From Cryobacterium sp. Y57 (lineage in GTDB: Bacteria > Actinomycetota > Actinomycetes > Actinomycetales > Microbacteriaceae): a stretch of DNA of 64,000 nucleotides. Under the pieces are notes generated by a model, which worked only from the letters and a program-made list of their open reading frames with translations, had not been told where the DNA came from and did no database searches. Below, piece after piece: positions 16,478-26,095 of the stretch (within the stretch, counting starts at the first letter, position 1; each line of letters starts with the position of its first letter). The position numbers were made by a program, and so were the translations under genes. Location: contig NZ_PJJL01000073.1 of assembly GCF_002929505.1 (NCBI RefSeq), positions 124,001-188,000 on the forward strand, written 5' to 3'.

Positions 16478-17818
16478 ATGTCCGATGCTCAACCGGGTCT
16501 GCGCAGTGGTGCGACCCCCCTCGCCGTACGAATGCGCCCAAAAACTCTTGACGAGGTCGCCGGCCAGCGCCACCTGCTGACACCGGGCTCGCCACTGGTG
16601 AGTCTCGCGAGTGACAAGACCGGGGAACGCGGCAGCGTGTCGGTCATCTTGTGGGGACCGCCCGGCACCGGAAAAACCACGCTCGCGCAGGCTATCGCGC
16701 ACAGCTCAGGGCGGCGATTCGTCGAGCTGTCCGCAGTGACGGCCGGCGTACGTGACGTGCGGCAAGTGATGGAAGATGCCCGTACCAATCGCGATTTGTA
16801 CGGCCTCGCGACGGTGCTGTTTCTCGACGAGATCCACCGCTTCTCCAAGGCCCAACAAGACACCCTGCTGCCCGGGGTCGAGAACGGCGTCGTCATCCTG
16901 GTCGCCGCGACGACCGAAAACCCGTCGTTCTCGATCATCTCCCCGTTACTGTCTCGTTCCCTGTTGCTCACCCTCGAAGTTCTCAGCGACGACGACCTCG
17001 GCATCGTCGTCGATCGTGCCGTCACCGATGCGCGCGGCCTGGCCGACCGGTTCGAACTCGAACCCGAAGCCCGCGGCGCGATCATCCGACTCGCCTCCGG
17101 TGATGCGCGGCGGGCACTGACCGCGTTGGAGGCAGCATCCGTTTCGGCCGAATCAACGCTCGAAGCGGGAGCTACCGGCAAGCCCGTCATCACGACCGAT
17201 ATTGTCGCCCTGGCCGTTGATCGCGCCTTGCTGCGCTACGACCGCAACGGTGACGAGCATTACGACGTGATCAGCGCGTTCATAAAATCGGTGCGCGGCA
17301 GCGACGTCGACGCTGCACTGCACTACCTGGCGCGCATGATCGAGGCCGGCGAAGACCCGCGCTACATTTGCCGGCGCATTATCGTTCTCGCCTCTGAGGA
17401 CATCGGTATGGCGGACCCGCAATCGCTCCTGATCGCCGTAGCCGCTGCCGATGCCGTGCAACTGATCGGCATGCCTGAGGGCCGCATACCGCTGGCTCAG
17501 GCCGTCGTGCACCTCGCAACCGCCCCCAAATCCAATGCCGCCTACATGGCGCTCGACGCGGCGATCGCCGACGTGCGGGCCGGCAAGATGGGCCGGGTAC
17601 CCAAGGGCATGCGCGACGCGCATTACCCCGGTGCCAAACGGCTCGGTCATGGGAAGGGGTATCTGTACCCGCACAATGATGCGCTCGGCGTGGTCACCCA
17701 ACAGTATCCGCCGACCGAATTGAAAAACACCCGCTACTACGAGCCCACCGAACACGGCCACGAACGCGACATTTCTGCGCGCTTGCTGAAAATTCGTCGG
17801 ATAGTACGCAATCAGTAA
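16478..17818 (+). CDS. rarA: Replication-associated recombination protein A (RarA/MgsA)
   Basis: AAA+ ATPase of the clamp-loader-like RarA/WRNIP1 family, acting at stalled replication forks. The 446-residue product has Walker A GPPGTGKTTLA near residue 59, Walker B LFLDEIHRFSKAQQD near residue 115, sensor 1 AATTENPSF near residue 146, and the C-terminal tetramerisation region ending with the conserved GKGYLYPHND and YYEPTEHGHE. ATG 16478 is chosen because the conserved RMRPKTLDEVAGQ begins shortly after it; the upstream open frame is antisense to the cyclophilin. Confidence 0.96.
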   Translation: MSDAQPGLRSGATPLAVRMRPKTLDEVAGQRHLLTPGSPLVSLASDKTGERGSVSVILWGPPGTGKTTLAQAIAHSSGRRFVELSAVTAGVRDVRQVMEDARTNRDLYGLATVLFLDEIHRFSKAQQDTLLPGVENGVVILVAATTENPSFSIISPLLSRSLLLTLEVLSDDDLGIVVDRAVTDARGLADRFELEPEARGAIIRLASGDARRALTALEAASVSAESTLEAGATGKPVITTDIVALAVDRALLRYDRNGDEHYDVISAFIKSVRGSDVDAALHYLARMIEAGEDPRYICRRIIVLASEDIGMADPQSLLIAVAAADAVQLIGMPEGRIPLAQAVVHLATAPKSNAAYMALDAAIADVRAGKMGRVPKGMRDAHYPGAKRLGHGKGYLYPHNDALGVVTQQYPPTELKNTRYYEPTEHGHERDISARLLKIRRIVRNQ

Positions 17819-17834
17819 CAGTCCCCCCGTGTGC

Positions 17835-18015
17835 TAGCCTTATTCCTGCCTACAACTGGTTTCGGCATGCGGCTGCGTCCGTTTCCAGTTTGGAGGGAGT
17901 CGTTCTGTAGCCGAACGTCCCCTGGCACCCAATCCTCTGATCTCCCATGACCTGTGTCGGTTCTGTCCACACTCGCCCTGGTATCCCTGTTATTGAGTCC
18001 GATCGAAAGGAAACC
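17835..18015 (+). promoter_or_regulatory. rpsD promoter and structured 5' leader
   Basis: TGCTAGCCT at 17832-17840 looks like an extended -10, giving a leader of about 170 bases before rpsD. The leader contains paired arms AACTGG (17854-17859) with CCAGTT (17885-17890) and an inner CGG/CCG (17863-17865/17879-17881) separated by symmetric TTT internal loops. Ribosomal protein S4 autoregulates through leader RNA in other bacteria; whether this is such a site here is inference. Confidence 0.4.
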
Positions 18016-18645
18016 GTGTCTACCAAGTCACGTACCCGCAGTAAAACTCGCCTCTCGCGCGCCCTGGGCATTGCCCTCACGCCGAAGGCAGCCCGCTTCC
18101 TCGAGAAGCGTCCTTATGCACCCGGTGAGCACGGCCGCACCAAGCGCAAGACCGATTCGGACTACGCCGTGCGCCTTCGCGAAAAGCAGCGCTTACGCGC
18201 CCAGTACGGCATCCGCGAAGCCCAGCTCAAAATTGCCTTCGAGCAGGCTCGTCGTCGCCAGGGACTGACCGGTGAGAACCTTGTGGAAATCCTCGAGACC
18301 CGTCTCGACGCCCTTCTCGTTCGTTCCGCGATTGCGCGCACCACGGCCCAGGCGCGTCAGATGATCGTGCACCGTCACATCCTCGTTGACGGAGAGCTCG
18401 TCGACCGGCCTTCCTTCCGCGTGAAGCCGGGCCAGCTCATGCACGTCAAGGCTCGTAGCGAGGGCATGGAGCCCTTCCAGGTTGCAGCAGCCGGCGGACA
18501 CGTCGACCTGCTCCCCAAGCTCCCGCCGTACCTCGAGGTTGAGCTCGACAAGCTTCAGGCCCGCCTCGTGCGCGCCCCGAAGCGCATCGAGATTCCCGTG
18601 ACCTGTGAAGTTCAGCTCGTCGTGGAGTACTACGCAGCTCGCTAA
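18016..18645 (+). CDS. rpsD: 30S ribosomal protein S4
   Basis: Primary rRNA-binding protein that nucleates assembly of the small-subunit body. The 209-residue product has the S4 N-terminal domain (RPYAPGEHGRTKRK) and the S4 RNA-binding fold (ETRLDALLVRSAIARTTAQARQ, key residues RLD and R-x-x-ARQ; then HRHILVDG). The zinc-binding cysteine set of the C+ type is absent, so this is a zinc-independent S4. GTG 18016 is chosen because GAAAGGA precedes it by 5 bases. The gene stands alone, with a strong terminator 51 bases after the stop. Confidence 0.98.
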   Translation: MSTKSRTRSKTRLSRALGIALTPKAARFLEKRPYAPGEHGRTKRKTDSDYAVRLREKQRLRAQYGIREAQLKIAFEQARRRQGLTGENLVEILETRLDALLVRSAIARTTAQARQMIVHRHILVDGELVDRPSFRVKPGQLMHVKARSEGMEPFQVAAAGGHVDLLPKLPPYLEVELDKLQARLVRAPKRIEIPVTCEVQLVVEYYAAR

Positions 18646-18696
18646 GCACCTGACCGATCGAGGGCAGCCCCCGGCTGTCTGAAACGGTACGCTGAA

Positions 18697-18728
18697 AGGC
18701 GGATCACCCCAGGGTGATCCGCCTTTTT
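18697..18728 (+). terminator. Intrinsic terminator after rpsD
   Basis: AGGCGGATCACCC (18697-18709) pairs perfectly with GGGTGATCCGCCT (18712-18724), directly followed by a T-run at 18724-18728. It is the clearest Rho-independent terminator in the window. Confidence 0.93.
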
Positions 18729-18774
18729 GTATACCCGCGCTCCGCTGGAGCCGATCGAACTGAGTGGAGTCACC

Positions 18775-19146
18775 GTGTCAGGTGGAGATATTGCCGGTCT
18801 TATCGCAGCCGGCGTGTTCGCGATTCTGGTCGCGGTCATCGCTATTCCGCTGATCAAATTGGGTCGGGTGTTTGACGAAACCACCGCCGCCATCCATGAA
18901 CTCAGCGAGGGAATCAGTCCGATGCTGACCGAAACGACCGATGCCATTCGCGGCGCCAACCAACAACTGGCTCGGGTAGACACCATCACGAGTAACGTGG
19001 CGGATGTCACCGGTAACGTTTCCGCGCTCGTCGCGTTGTTCGCCGCGACGGTTGGCGGACCACTGATCAAGCTCGCCGGGTTCTCTGCCGGCGTGCGGGC
19101 GGCGTTTCGCGCCGGGCGGCCGCGGCCTCGGCGTGATCAGGGTTGA
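18775..19146 (+). CDS. DUF948 domain-containing membrane protein
   Basis: A 123-residue protein with one N-terminal transmembrane helix (about residues 7-27, AGLIAAGVFAILVAVIAIPL), then the DUF948 helical region with regularly spaced Asp/Glu and Asn (FDETTAAIHELSEGISPML), and a short C-terminal basic tail. Function unknown. GTG 18775 is chosen for a GGAG 8 bases upstream; the frame is open into the preceding terminator. It precedes a 69-residue membrane protein and alaS, an arrangement conserved in many actinobacteria (gene-order knowledge). Confidence 0.85.
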   Translation: MSGGDIAGLIAAGVFAILVAVIAIPLIKLGRVFDETTAAIHELSEGISPMLTETTDAIRGANQQLARVDTITSNVADVTGNVSALVALFAATVGGPLIKLAGFSAGVRAAFRAGRPRPRRDQG

Positions 19147-19229
19147 CCGGCTACTCTGGACTCGGCGCTGATATTCTGGCGACCGACTTATCGATGGCTT
19201 CGGCTAGCGCAGATTCAGGGAGAAGTGCA

Positions 19230-19439
19230 ATGAAGAACGTCATCTGGTTGGTCATCGGCGTGGCCGCGGGCTTCGTGGTGGCCCACGAGGTCAACAAGAC
19301 CCAGCAAGGCAAGCAGTTCTTCACCGAACTCGACACCAAGGCCCGCGAGTTCGGCGAGGCCATCTCCGAGGGCTACCGCCAGCGCGAGGCCGAACTGCAC
19401 GCCGCGGTCGGCACCGCGCCAACGCCCACCGTGCCGTAG
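19230..19439 (+). CDS. Small membrane protein of the alaS-upstream family
   Basis: A 69-residue protein with a single N-terminal helix (MKNVIWLVIGVAAGFVVAHEV) followed by an amphipathic charged region (FFTELDTKAREFGEAISEGY). ATG 19230 has GGGAGAA 7 bases upstream. A longer version from TTG 19143, overlapping the DUF948 stop, is possible but would add a non-hydrophobic prefix before the helix. No function is known; it may work with the DUF948 protein next to it. Confidence 0.75.
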   Translation: MKNVIWLVIGVAAGFVVAHEVNKTQQGKQFFTELDTKAREFGEAISEGYRQREAELHAAVGTAPTPTVP

Positions 19440-19508
19440 GCATCCGGTCACACAGAACCACAGCCTTTCGCACCACCACACTCACGCATCATCAAAGCTA
19501 CGGACACC

Positions 19509-22163
19509 ATGCAGACTGCTGACATTCGCGGGCGCTGGCTCGACTTCTTCGCCGATCGTGGACACACCGTTGTGCCGTCCGCGTCACTGGTGAGCGACGA
19601 TCCCACCCTTCTTTTCACCGTGGCCGGCATGGTACCGTTCGTGCCATACCTCACTGGGCTCGTTCCAGCGCCATATCCGCGCGCCACGAGCGTGCAGAAG
19701 TGCATTCGCACAAACGACATCGAAGAGGTCGGCAAAACACCCCGGCACGGCACCTTCTTTCAGATGAACGGCAACTTCAGCTTCGGTGACTACTTCAAAG
19801 AAGAAGCCATCGGCTTCGCCTGGGAGCTGCTGACCACACCGGAGAACCAGGGCGGCTACGGCTTTCGCGAAAGCGAGCTCTGGGTCACCATCTACCTCGA
19901 TGACGACGAGGCCTACCGCTACTGGCGTGCCATCGGGGTGCCGGACAACCGCATCCAGCGCCTCGGCATGGAATCCAACTACTGGTCCACCGGCCAGCCC
20001 GGCCCGGCTGGCCCCTGCTCAGAGATCTTCGTCGATCGCGGCCCAGCGTATGGAGCCGATGGCGGCCCGGCCACGGACGATGACCGCTACGTCGAAATCT
20101 GGAACCTCGTCTTCATGCAGTACCTGCGCGGTGAAAGCACCGGTAAAAACGACTTCAAAATTCTTGGCGACCTGCCCAAGAAGAACATCGACACCGGCAT
20201 GGGCCTCGAACGCGTCGCCTTCCTCAAGCAGGGCGTCGAGAACATGTACGAAATCGACCAGGTGCGCCCGGTACTCGACCGGGCCGCTGCGCTCACTGGC
20301 CGCCGCTACGGCGCCGACCACGACGATGACGTGCGCATGCGAATCGTCGCCGACCACGTGCGCTCCTCCCTCATGCTCATGAGCGACGGCGTCATGCCAT
20401 CCAACGAAGGTCGCGGCTATATCCTGCGCCGCCTCCTGCGCCGTAGCGTGCGCGCCATGCGCCTGCTCGGCGTCGACGCCGTCAGCCTTCCCGAACTGCT
20501 GCCCGCCTCGCGTGACGCCATGAGCGCCGCCTACCCCGAGGTCAAGAGCGACTTCGGGCGGATCAGTCAGGCCGCGTTCGCCGAGGAGGAAACCTTCCTG
20601 CGCACCCTCGCGAGCGGCAGCACCGTGCTCGACCTTGCCGTGGCGAAGACGAAAAAGGCTAACAAGACCGAACTGGCCGGCCCGACGGCATTCCTGCTGC
20701 ACGATACCTACGGGTTCCCCATCGAGATCACCCTCGAGATTGCCGAAGAAGCCGGCCTGAGCGTCAACCGTGACGCCTTCGACGTACTCATGACCAAGCA
20801 GCGCAGCCTGGCAAAGGCCGACGCGAAGTCCAAGAAGACGACCCTCGCCGACCTCGGCGTCTACAGCCCGTTCCGAGCCCTGGGTGAGACCGTCTTCACC
20901 GGGTACGACAACCTGCGGAACGAGTCAAGCGTGCTCGGCCTCATCGTCGACGGCGAGTCCGTCACGAGCGCGGTGGCCGGTCAAACAGCCGAGATTATCC
21001 TCGCCGAGACCGCGCTCTGGGCCGAATCCGGAGGACAAGAGGCGGATGCCGGCCTCATCGTCGGCGCCGGTTACGAGCTCAAGGTGCTCGACGTGCAGAA
21101 GCCGGTCAGGGGCCTCATCAGCCACAAGGTACTCGTGCTCGCCGGCGAGGTAGGCGTGGGAGAGCGCGCCACGAGCGTCGTCGACGAAAGCTGGCGCCGC
21201 GGTGCCCGCCAGGCGCACTCCGGAACGCACGTGCTGCACGCCGCCCTGCGGCAGGTTCTCGGCCCCAACGCCCACCAGTCCGGCTCCTACAACAAGGCTG
21301 GATTCTTTCGACTCGACTTCTCCTGGAACCAGGCACTATCGCCGGCGTCCCGCACCGAAATCGAAGAGATCTCCAACAACGCCATTCGTGACAACCTTCC
21401 AGTCACCACGCGGGAGCTGCCTCTCGCTGAAGCGAAAGCGCTTGGCGCTATGGCGCTGTTCGGCGAAAAGTACGGCGATGTCGTACGCGTCGTCGACATT
21501 GGCGGCCCCTGGTCGCGTGAACTCTGCGCCGGAACGCACGTGTCCAGCAGTGCTGAGATCGGCATGATCAACCTCATCAGTGAAGCCTCGGTCGGATCGA
21601 CCAACCGCCGCGTCGAGTCTCTGGTCGGCCTTGAGGCCTTCCGCGATCTCGCCGCCGAACGAGCCCTCGTCTCGCAGCTCACGTCGAGCCTGAAAACGCC
21701 GCGTGAACAGCTGCCAGAACGCATCAGCGACCTCGTGACGAGCCTCAAAGCGGCGGAGAAGAAGATCGCCACCTTCGAAGCCCGCGCCCTGACCGACCGT
21801 GTTCCCGCCCTGCTGACAACGGCCCGCCGGGTCGGCGCCGTGACCGTTGTCGCCGAAGACCTCGGTGTGCTCGGTTCGCCGGACGACCTACGCGTGATGG
21901 CTCTGGCAACCCGAGATCGCCTCGGCACCGACGCGGTCGTCGTGGCCCTCTCCGCCACTGCCGCGGGCAAGCCCGTCGTGATCGTTGCCACCAACACGGC
22001 CGCGCGAGCTGACGGTCACAAGGCCGGAAGCCTCGCCAAGACCGTTGCGGGAATTCTCGGCGGAGGCGGTGGCGGCAAGGACGACGTCGCGCAGGGGGGC
22101 GGCCCCAACGGCGACGCCATTCCGGCCGCGCTGCAGGCCGTCGTAGCAGCGATCAGTCGCTAA
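19509..22163 (+). CDS. alaS: Alanine--tRNA ligase
   Basis: Class II synthetase charging tRNA-Ala, with editing of mischarged Ser/Gly. The 884-residue length is normal. Seen: the catalytic N-terminus (RGRWLDFFADRGHTVVPSASL, with key HTVVPS), the aminoacylation core FQMNGNFSFGDYFK near residue 88, the editing-domain zinc motif HSGTHVLHA near residue 572, CAGTHVSSS near residue 675, and the glycine-rich C-terminal DHH-associated domain (GGGGGGKDD). The ATG lies 69 bases after the small membrane protein. Confidence 0.98.
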   Translation: MQTADIRGRWLDFFADRGHTVVPSASLVSDDPTLLFTVAGMVPFVPYLTGLVPAPYPRATSVQKCIRTNDIEEVGKTPRHGTFFQMNGNFSFGDYFKEEAIGFAWELLTTPENQGGYGFRESELWVTIYLDDDEAYRYWRAIGVPDNRIQRLGMESNYWSTGQPGPAGPCSEIFVDRGPAYGADGGPATDDDRYVEIWNLVFMQYLRGESTGKNDFKILGDLPKKNIDTGMGLERVAFLKQGVENMYEIDQVRPVLDRAAALTGRRYGADHDDDVRMRIVADHVRSSLMLMSDGVMPSNEGRGYILRRLLRRSVRAMRLLGVDAVSLPELLPASRDAMSAAYPEVKSDFGRISQAAFAEEETFLRTLASGSTVLDLAVAKTKKANKTELAGPTAFLLHDTYGFPIEITLEIAEEAGLSVNRDAFDVLMTKQRSLAKADAKSKKTTLADLGVYSPFRALGETVFTGYDNLRNESSVLGLIVDGESVTSAVAGQTAEIILAETALWAESGGQEADAGLIVGAGYELKVLDVQKPVRGLISHKVLVLAGEVGVGERATSVVDESWRRGARQAHSGTHVLHAALRQVLGPNAHQSGSYNKAGFFRLDFSWNQALSPASRTEIEEISNNAIRDNLPVTTRELPLAEAKALGAMALFGEKYGDVVRVVDIGGPWSRELCAGTHVSSSAEIGMINLISEASVGSTNRRVESLVGLEAFRDLAAERALVSQLTSSLKTPREQLPERISDLVTSLKAAEKKIATFEARALTDRVPALLTTARRVGAVTVVAEDLGVLGSPDDLRVMALATRDRLGTDAVVVALSATAAGKPVVIVATNTAARADGHKAGSLAKTVAGILGGGGGGKDDVAQGGGPNGDAIPAALQAVVAAISR

Positions 22164-22165
22164 CG

Positions 22166-22636
22166 ATGCGGTCAGGGGTGCGTGTCGGTGTCGATGTCGG
22201 CAAGGTGCGCATTGGCGTGTCCCGCAGCGATAACCACGGGATGCTCGCTACACCGGTCGAAACCGTTGCCCGCGACCTGGCCGGGCTGACCGACCTCGTG
22301 CGCATTCGAGCTGTGGTGCTCGAGCTTGACGCGGTCGAGGTCATCGTCGGTTTGCCCCTGGCTTTGTCGGGAAACGTGACCGCGTCGACCGACGACGCGA
22401 TCGATTTCGCAGCGCGGCTCTACCGAATTCTCGATGTGCCGGTGCGCTTGGTCGATGAACGGCTCTCGACCGTGTCTGCGCAGTCGGCGTTGCGGGCGTC
22501 CGGTCGGCCCACGAAAACGCACCGGCCAGTGATTGATCAGGTGGCGGCGACTATCATTCTGCAACACGCGCTTGACAGTGAGCGTGCCTCAGGGCGACCG
22601 CCAGGGTCGCCCGTCGAACCGACAGAGAGGCCGTAA
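22166..22636 (+). CDS. ruvX: Putative pre-16S rRNA nuclease (RuvX/YqgF)
   Basis: A 156-residue RNase H-fold protein implicated in 16S rRNA 5'-end maturation. Acidic catalytic positions are visible in GVDVGKVRIGVSRSD (near residue 9), VDERLSTVSAQ (near residue 96) and IDQVAATIIL (near residue 122). The ATG follows the alaS stop by two bases, and mltG follows by two more, so alaS-ruvX-mltG is one unit. Confidence 0.93.
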   Translation: MRSGVRVGVDVGKVRIGVSRSDNHGMLATPVETVARDLAGLTDLVRIRAVVLELDAVEVIVGLPLALSGNVTASTDDAIDFAARLYRILDVPVRLVDERLSTVSAQSALRASGRPTKTHRPVIDQVAATIILQHALDSERASGRPPGSPVEPTERP

Positions 22637-22638
22637 CC

Positions 22639-23991
22639 GTGCCGAGTTCCACCCCGGAAGAGCCGTTGCCGAGCCGTCGGCAGTTGCGCGCGCAGCAGGC
22701 CGCAGCGGAACAAGCGGCCGCGGGAGAGCGCCAGGCTGCACCGCCTCCTGTCACCGTCGCCAAAGACAGACCGCTGTTGCCTCGATTGGCCAGCGAAGCA
22801 GCCGTACCCCCGACCGACGCCACCGACTTTTGGACGGCGACCGAGAGCGGCGGCGCCGGCCGCGGCCGTGCAAACCGGCGCTCACTTTTGGCCGGCGAAC
22901 CTCCCCGAGAAAAGCGCAGCCACAAGGCCGCCTGGGGTTGCCTCATCGTTTTTGCCGTTCTGGCTGCGCTCGTGGCCGGGGCCTACTTCTTTCTTCAAGG
23001 TCCGATCTCGCAAATCATCGCGGCTACACAGGGCCCCGCTGATTTCACGACCGAGGAGGCAGCCTCCGGTGAAGACGTCGTCGTCATGATTCACGGTGGT
23101 GATGGCGGCTCGGACATCGCCTCCACCCTGGTAGACCGGGGCGTAGTGAAGAGCTTCGATGCGTTTTACACGCTTCTGTTACAGGCTACCCCGGAGCCGG
23201 TGTTCCAGCCCGGTGCTTACCAGTTGAAGACCAAAATGGTCGCGAGCACAGCCCTCGATGCGCTGCAGGCTGACGGTACGCGACTACGCCAGACCGTCGT
23301 CGTTCCGGAGGGAACCGCGGCCGTCGACGTGTTGCAGTCGATATCCGAGGGCACCGACATTCCTCTCACCGACGTGCAAGCCGCTGCGGCCAACGTGGGC
23401 TCGTTTGGGTTACCGCCCGAAGCGACCACGCTCGAAGGTTTTCTCTTTCCTGCCACCTATACGTTCTCACCCGGGGACACCGCCCAGGTCGTCCTGCAGG
23501 CCATGGTTGATCGGCAGTTCGAGGCCCTTGATTCGGCCGGGGTCGCTGTTGCCGACCGCTGGTCGACCGTCGTGTTCGCCTCCCTCATTCAACGAGAAGC
23601 TGGCCTCGCCGCCGATTACTACAAGGTGTCCCGAGTCTTTCTGAACAGGCTGAATCCGGCGCAGTGGAAAAGTGGTCTACTGCAGTCCGATGCGACCGTC
23701 GCTTACGGTACGGGAAACACCCACCTGGTGACCACGACCGATGCCGAACGCGGCAATGCCGGCAACGCGTACAACACCTACGTGCACCCCGGCATGGTCG
23801 TCGGCCCCATCTCGAACCCGGGTGACTTGGCTATTGACGCCGCCCTGCACCCGCTGGATGGCCCGTGGCTGTTCTTCGTGACCGTCAACCTCGATACCGG
23901 TGAGACGGTCTTCTCCACCACCGTGGCAGAACACGACGCCGCGGTCGTCATCTGGCAGAACTGGATGAGGGAGCACCCCGAATATGGATAG
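22639..23991 (+). CDS. mltG: Endolytic transglycosylase MltG
   Basis: Membrane-anchored lytic transglycosylase that cuts nascent peptidoglycan strands. The 450-residue product has a 95-residue cytoplasmic N-terminus rich in Gln/Ala/Arg, one transmembrane helix (about 97-118, GCLIVFAVLAALVAGAYFFL), a LysM-like segment, and the YceG catalytic domain with the glutamate in FASLIQREAG and the LQSDATVAYGTG, NTYVHPGMVVGPISNPG and FFVTVN motifs. Start GTG 22639. Its last 8 bases overlap aroE. Confidence 0.94.
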   Translation: MPSSTPEEPLPSRRQLRAQQAAAEQAAAGERQAAPPPVTVAKDRPLLPRLASEAAVPPTDATDFWTATESGGAGRGRANRRSLLAGEPPREKRSHKAAWGCLIVFAVLAALVAGAYFFLQGPISQIIAATQGPADFTTEEAASGEDVVVMIHGGDGGSDIASTLVDRGVVKSFDAFYTLLLQATPEPVFQPGAYQLKTKMVASTALDALQADGTRLRQTVVVPEGTAAVDVLQSISEGTDIPLTDVQAAAANVGSFGLPPEATTLEGFLFPATYTFSPGDTAQVVLQAMVDRQFEALDSAGVAVADRWSTVVFASLIQREAGLAADYYKVSRVFLNRLNPAQWKSGLLQSDATVAYGTGNTHLVTTTDAERGNAGNAYNTYVHPGMVVGPISNPGDLAIDAALHPLDGPWLFFVTVNLDTGETVFSTTVAEHDAAVVIWQNWMREHPEYG

Positions 23992-24862
23992 TCTGACCTC
24001 GACTCGGCTGGCGGTGCTCGGCTCGCCGATCAAGCACTCCCGTTCGCCGCTGGTGCACCGAGCCGCCTACCGGCAGCTGGGACTCGACTGGTCCTACGAT
24101 GCTGTCGAGGTCAAATCGGGTTCCCTCGCCATGTTCCTGAGCAAGCTCAAGCCAGAATGGCGAGGTTTGTCACTCACGATGCCGCTCAAGCAGGAGGTTC
24201 TGCCGTTCATCGACGACTGCGACCGGGTTGCCCAGCTGACCGGTTCGGTCAACACAGTGCTGCTGCGCCGGGTTAGGGGGCGCGGCACACTGAGCGGCTT
24301 CAACACGGATGTTTCGGGTCTGGTGCGCGCCCTCGCCGAAAGTGCAGTCACCCAGGCGACGCACGTGACCCTGCTCGGATCGGGCGCAACGGCGTCATCC
24401 GCTTTGATGGCGGCCGCAGAACTCGGCGCCGAGTTCGTCACGGTGCTCATGCGGGACGCACGGAAAGCGCAGCCACTGGTGGACCTCGGCCGGACCCTGG
24501 GCGTGGTCGTTGACCTGCAGGATTTCAGCGGGGTGAGCCGGGTCGACAGCGATGTCGTGATCAGCACGCTGCCGGGAGGAACCGTGCTGCCGTCGCCGCT
24601 TCCGCTGGAACTGCGCGAACGTGCCGTCTTGTTCGACGTCGCGTACTCACCGTGGCCGAGTGGGGTCGCCACGTCGTGGCAGGCGGCGGGGGGCACGGTG
24701 GTGAACGGACTCGGCATGCTGCTGCATCAGGCTCTCATTCAAGTGCGGGTCTTTGTTACCGCTGACCCGTTTGAACCATTGCCCGACGAGCCGTCCGTGC
24801 TCGCGGCCATGCGCGGTGCGCTCACCCGTGACACTGGCTTCGACGATGCTGTGGAAAGATAG
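23984..24862 (+). CDS. aroE: Shikimate dehydrogenase (NADP+)
   Basis: Reduces 3-dehydroshikimate to shikimate. The 292-residue product shows the substrate-binding [16 protein letters not shown] near residue 10, the catalytic lysine in LTMPLKQEV near residue 66, the GSVNTVL loop, GFNTDVSG, the Rossmann [10 protein letters not shown], and the C-terminal [13 protein letters not shown]. The start overlaps the mltG stop by 8 bp. It begins the aroE-aroC-aroK-aroB block. Confidence 0.95.
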   Translation: MDSLTSTRLAVLGSPIKHSRSPLVHRAAYRQLGLDWSYDAVEVKSGSLAMFLSKLKPEWRGLSLTMPLKQEVLPFIDDCDRVAQLTGSVNTVLLRRVRGRGTLSGFNTDVSGLVRALAESAVTQATHVTLLGSGATASSALMAAAELGAEFVTVLMRDARKAQPLVDLGRTLGVVVDLQDFSGVSRVDSDVVISTLPGGTVLPSPLPLELRERAVLFDVAYSPWPSGVATSWQAAGGTVVNGLGMLLHQALIQVRVFVTADPFEPLPDEPSVLAAMRGALTRDTGFDDAVER

Positions 24863-24867
24863 GAACC

Positions 24868-26076
24868 ATGCTTCGTTGGCTCACTGCCGGAGAATCTCAC
24901 GGCCCAGAACTCATCGCCATTGTCGAGGGTTTGCCCGCTGGAATCCCGGTCACCCTTGATTCGATCCGCCTCGATCTGGCGCGCCGCAAGCTCGGCTACG
25001 GCCGAGGCGCGCGCATGAAATTTGAAGAGGACGAGCTCACCATCTCGGGTGGTGTGCGGCACGGGCTCACCCTCGGTGGCCCGGTCGCACTGCGCATCGG
25101 CAACTCGGAATGGCCCAAATGGGTCGACGTGATGAGTGCAGCGCCGGTGGACCCCGGCACGATGACCCGCGGTCGTGGTGCGCCGCTGACCCGGCCGCGG
25201 CCTGGTCACGCCGACCTGGTCGGCATGCAGAAGTACGACTTCGACGAAGCCCGCCCGGTGCTGGAACGCGCCAGCGCTCGGGAAACCGCCGCACGGGTGG
25301 CGCTGGGCGCTATCGCCAGGTCCCTTCTGAACGAGCTCGGGATTCACCTGGTCAGCCACACGATCGCCATCGGACCGGTACGCGTGCCAGACGGCGCGCC
25401 GTTGCCGTTGCCCGGAGACGTCGACGCCCTTGATACTGACTTGCTGCGCTGTTTCGACGCCGCGACATCTGCTTTGATGGTCGCTGAAGTGGATGCCGCG
25501 CACGATGATGGTGACACCCTCGGCGGCGTCGTCGAAGTGCTCGCCTACAATCTTCCGCCAGGCCTCGGATCATTCGTGCACTGGGACCGTCGTCTGGATT
25601 CGCAGCTGGCCGCTGCCCTCATGGGCATACAGGCGATCAAGGGCGTCGAGGTCGGCGATGGTTTCGAGACCACCCGTCGTCGCGGGTCCGACGCGCACGA
25701 CGAGCTCGTGCAGGCGGATGGCGTTATTGTGCGGGTCAGCGACAAAGCCGGCGGCACAGAGGGTGGTATGAGTACCGGCACGGTGCTGCGCGTTCGCGCC
25801 GGTATGAAGCCGATCGCCACGATTCCCCGGGCACTGCGCACGGTCGACGTGGCAACGAGCGAGCCGGCAGCGGCGCACCACCAACGCTCCGATGTCTGTG
25901 CGGTTCCGGCGGCCGGTGTCGTCGCCGAGGCCATGGTGGCGCTCGTGCTCGCCAACTCGGTGCTCGAGAAGTTCGGCGGCGACTCGATCAGAGAGACCCG
26001 CCGTAACCTCCAGTCGTATCTGGCCGAAATTCCCGCCAACCTGCGCACCGGTGCGTCCAGCGACGCGACACTGTGA
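24868..26076 (+). CDS. aroC: Chorismate synthase
   Basis: FMN-dependent final enzyme of the shikimate pathway, converting EPSP to chorismate. The 402-residue product carries [15 protein letters not shown] at the N-terminus, the [14 protein letters not shown] segment, the [13 protein letters not shown] signature near residue 110, [12 protein letters not shown], and the flavin-region [12 protein letters not shown]. It starts 5 bases after aroE. Confidence 0.97.
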   Translation: MLRWLTAGESHGPELIAIVEGLPAGIPVTLDSIRLDLARRKLGYGRGARMKFEEDELTISGGVRHGLTLGGPVALRIGNSEWPKWVDVMSAAPVDPGTMTRGRGAPLTRPRPGHADLVGMQKYDFDEARPVLERASARETAARVALGAIARSLLNELGIHLVSHTIAIGPVRVPDGAPLPLPGDVDALDTDLLRCFDAATSALMVAEVDAAHDDGDTLGGVVEVLAYNLPPGLGSFVHWDRRLDSQLAAALMGIQAIKGVEVGDGFETTRRRGSDAHDELVQADGVIVRVSDKAGGTEGGMSTGTVLRVRAGMKPIATIPRALRTVDVATSEPAAAHHQRSDVCAVPAAGVVAEAMVALVLANSVLEKFGGDSIRETRRNLQSYLAEIPANLRTGASSDATL

Positions 26077-26095
26077 CGAGTTTTCGGCCCGAGCG

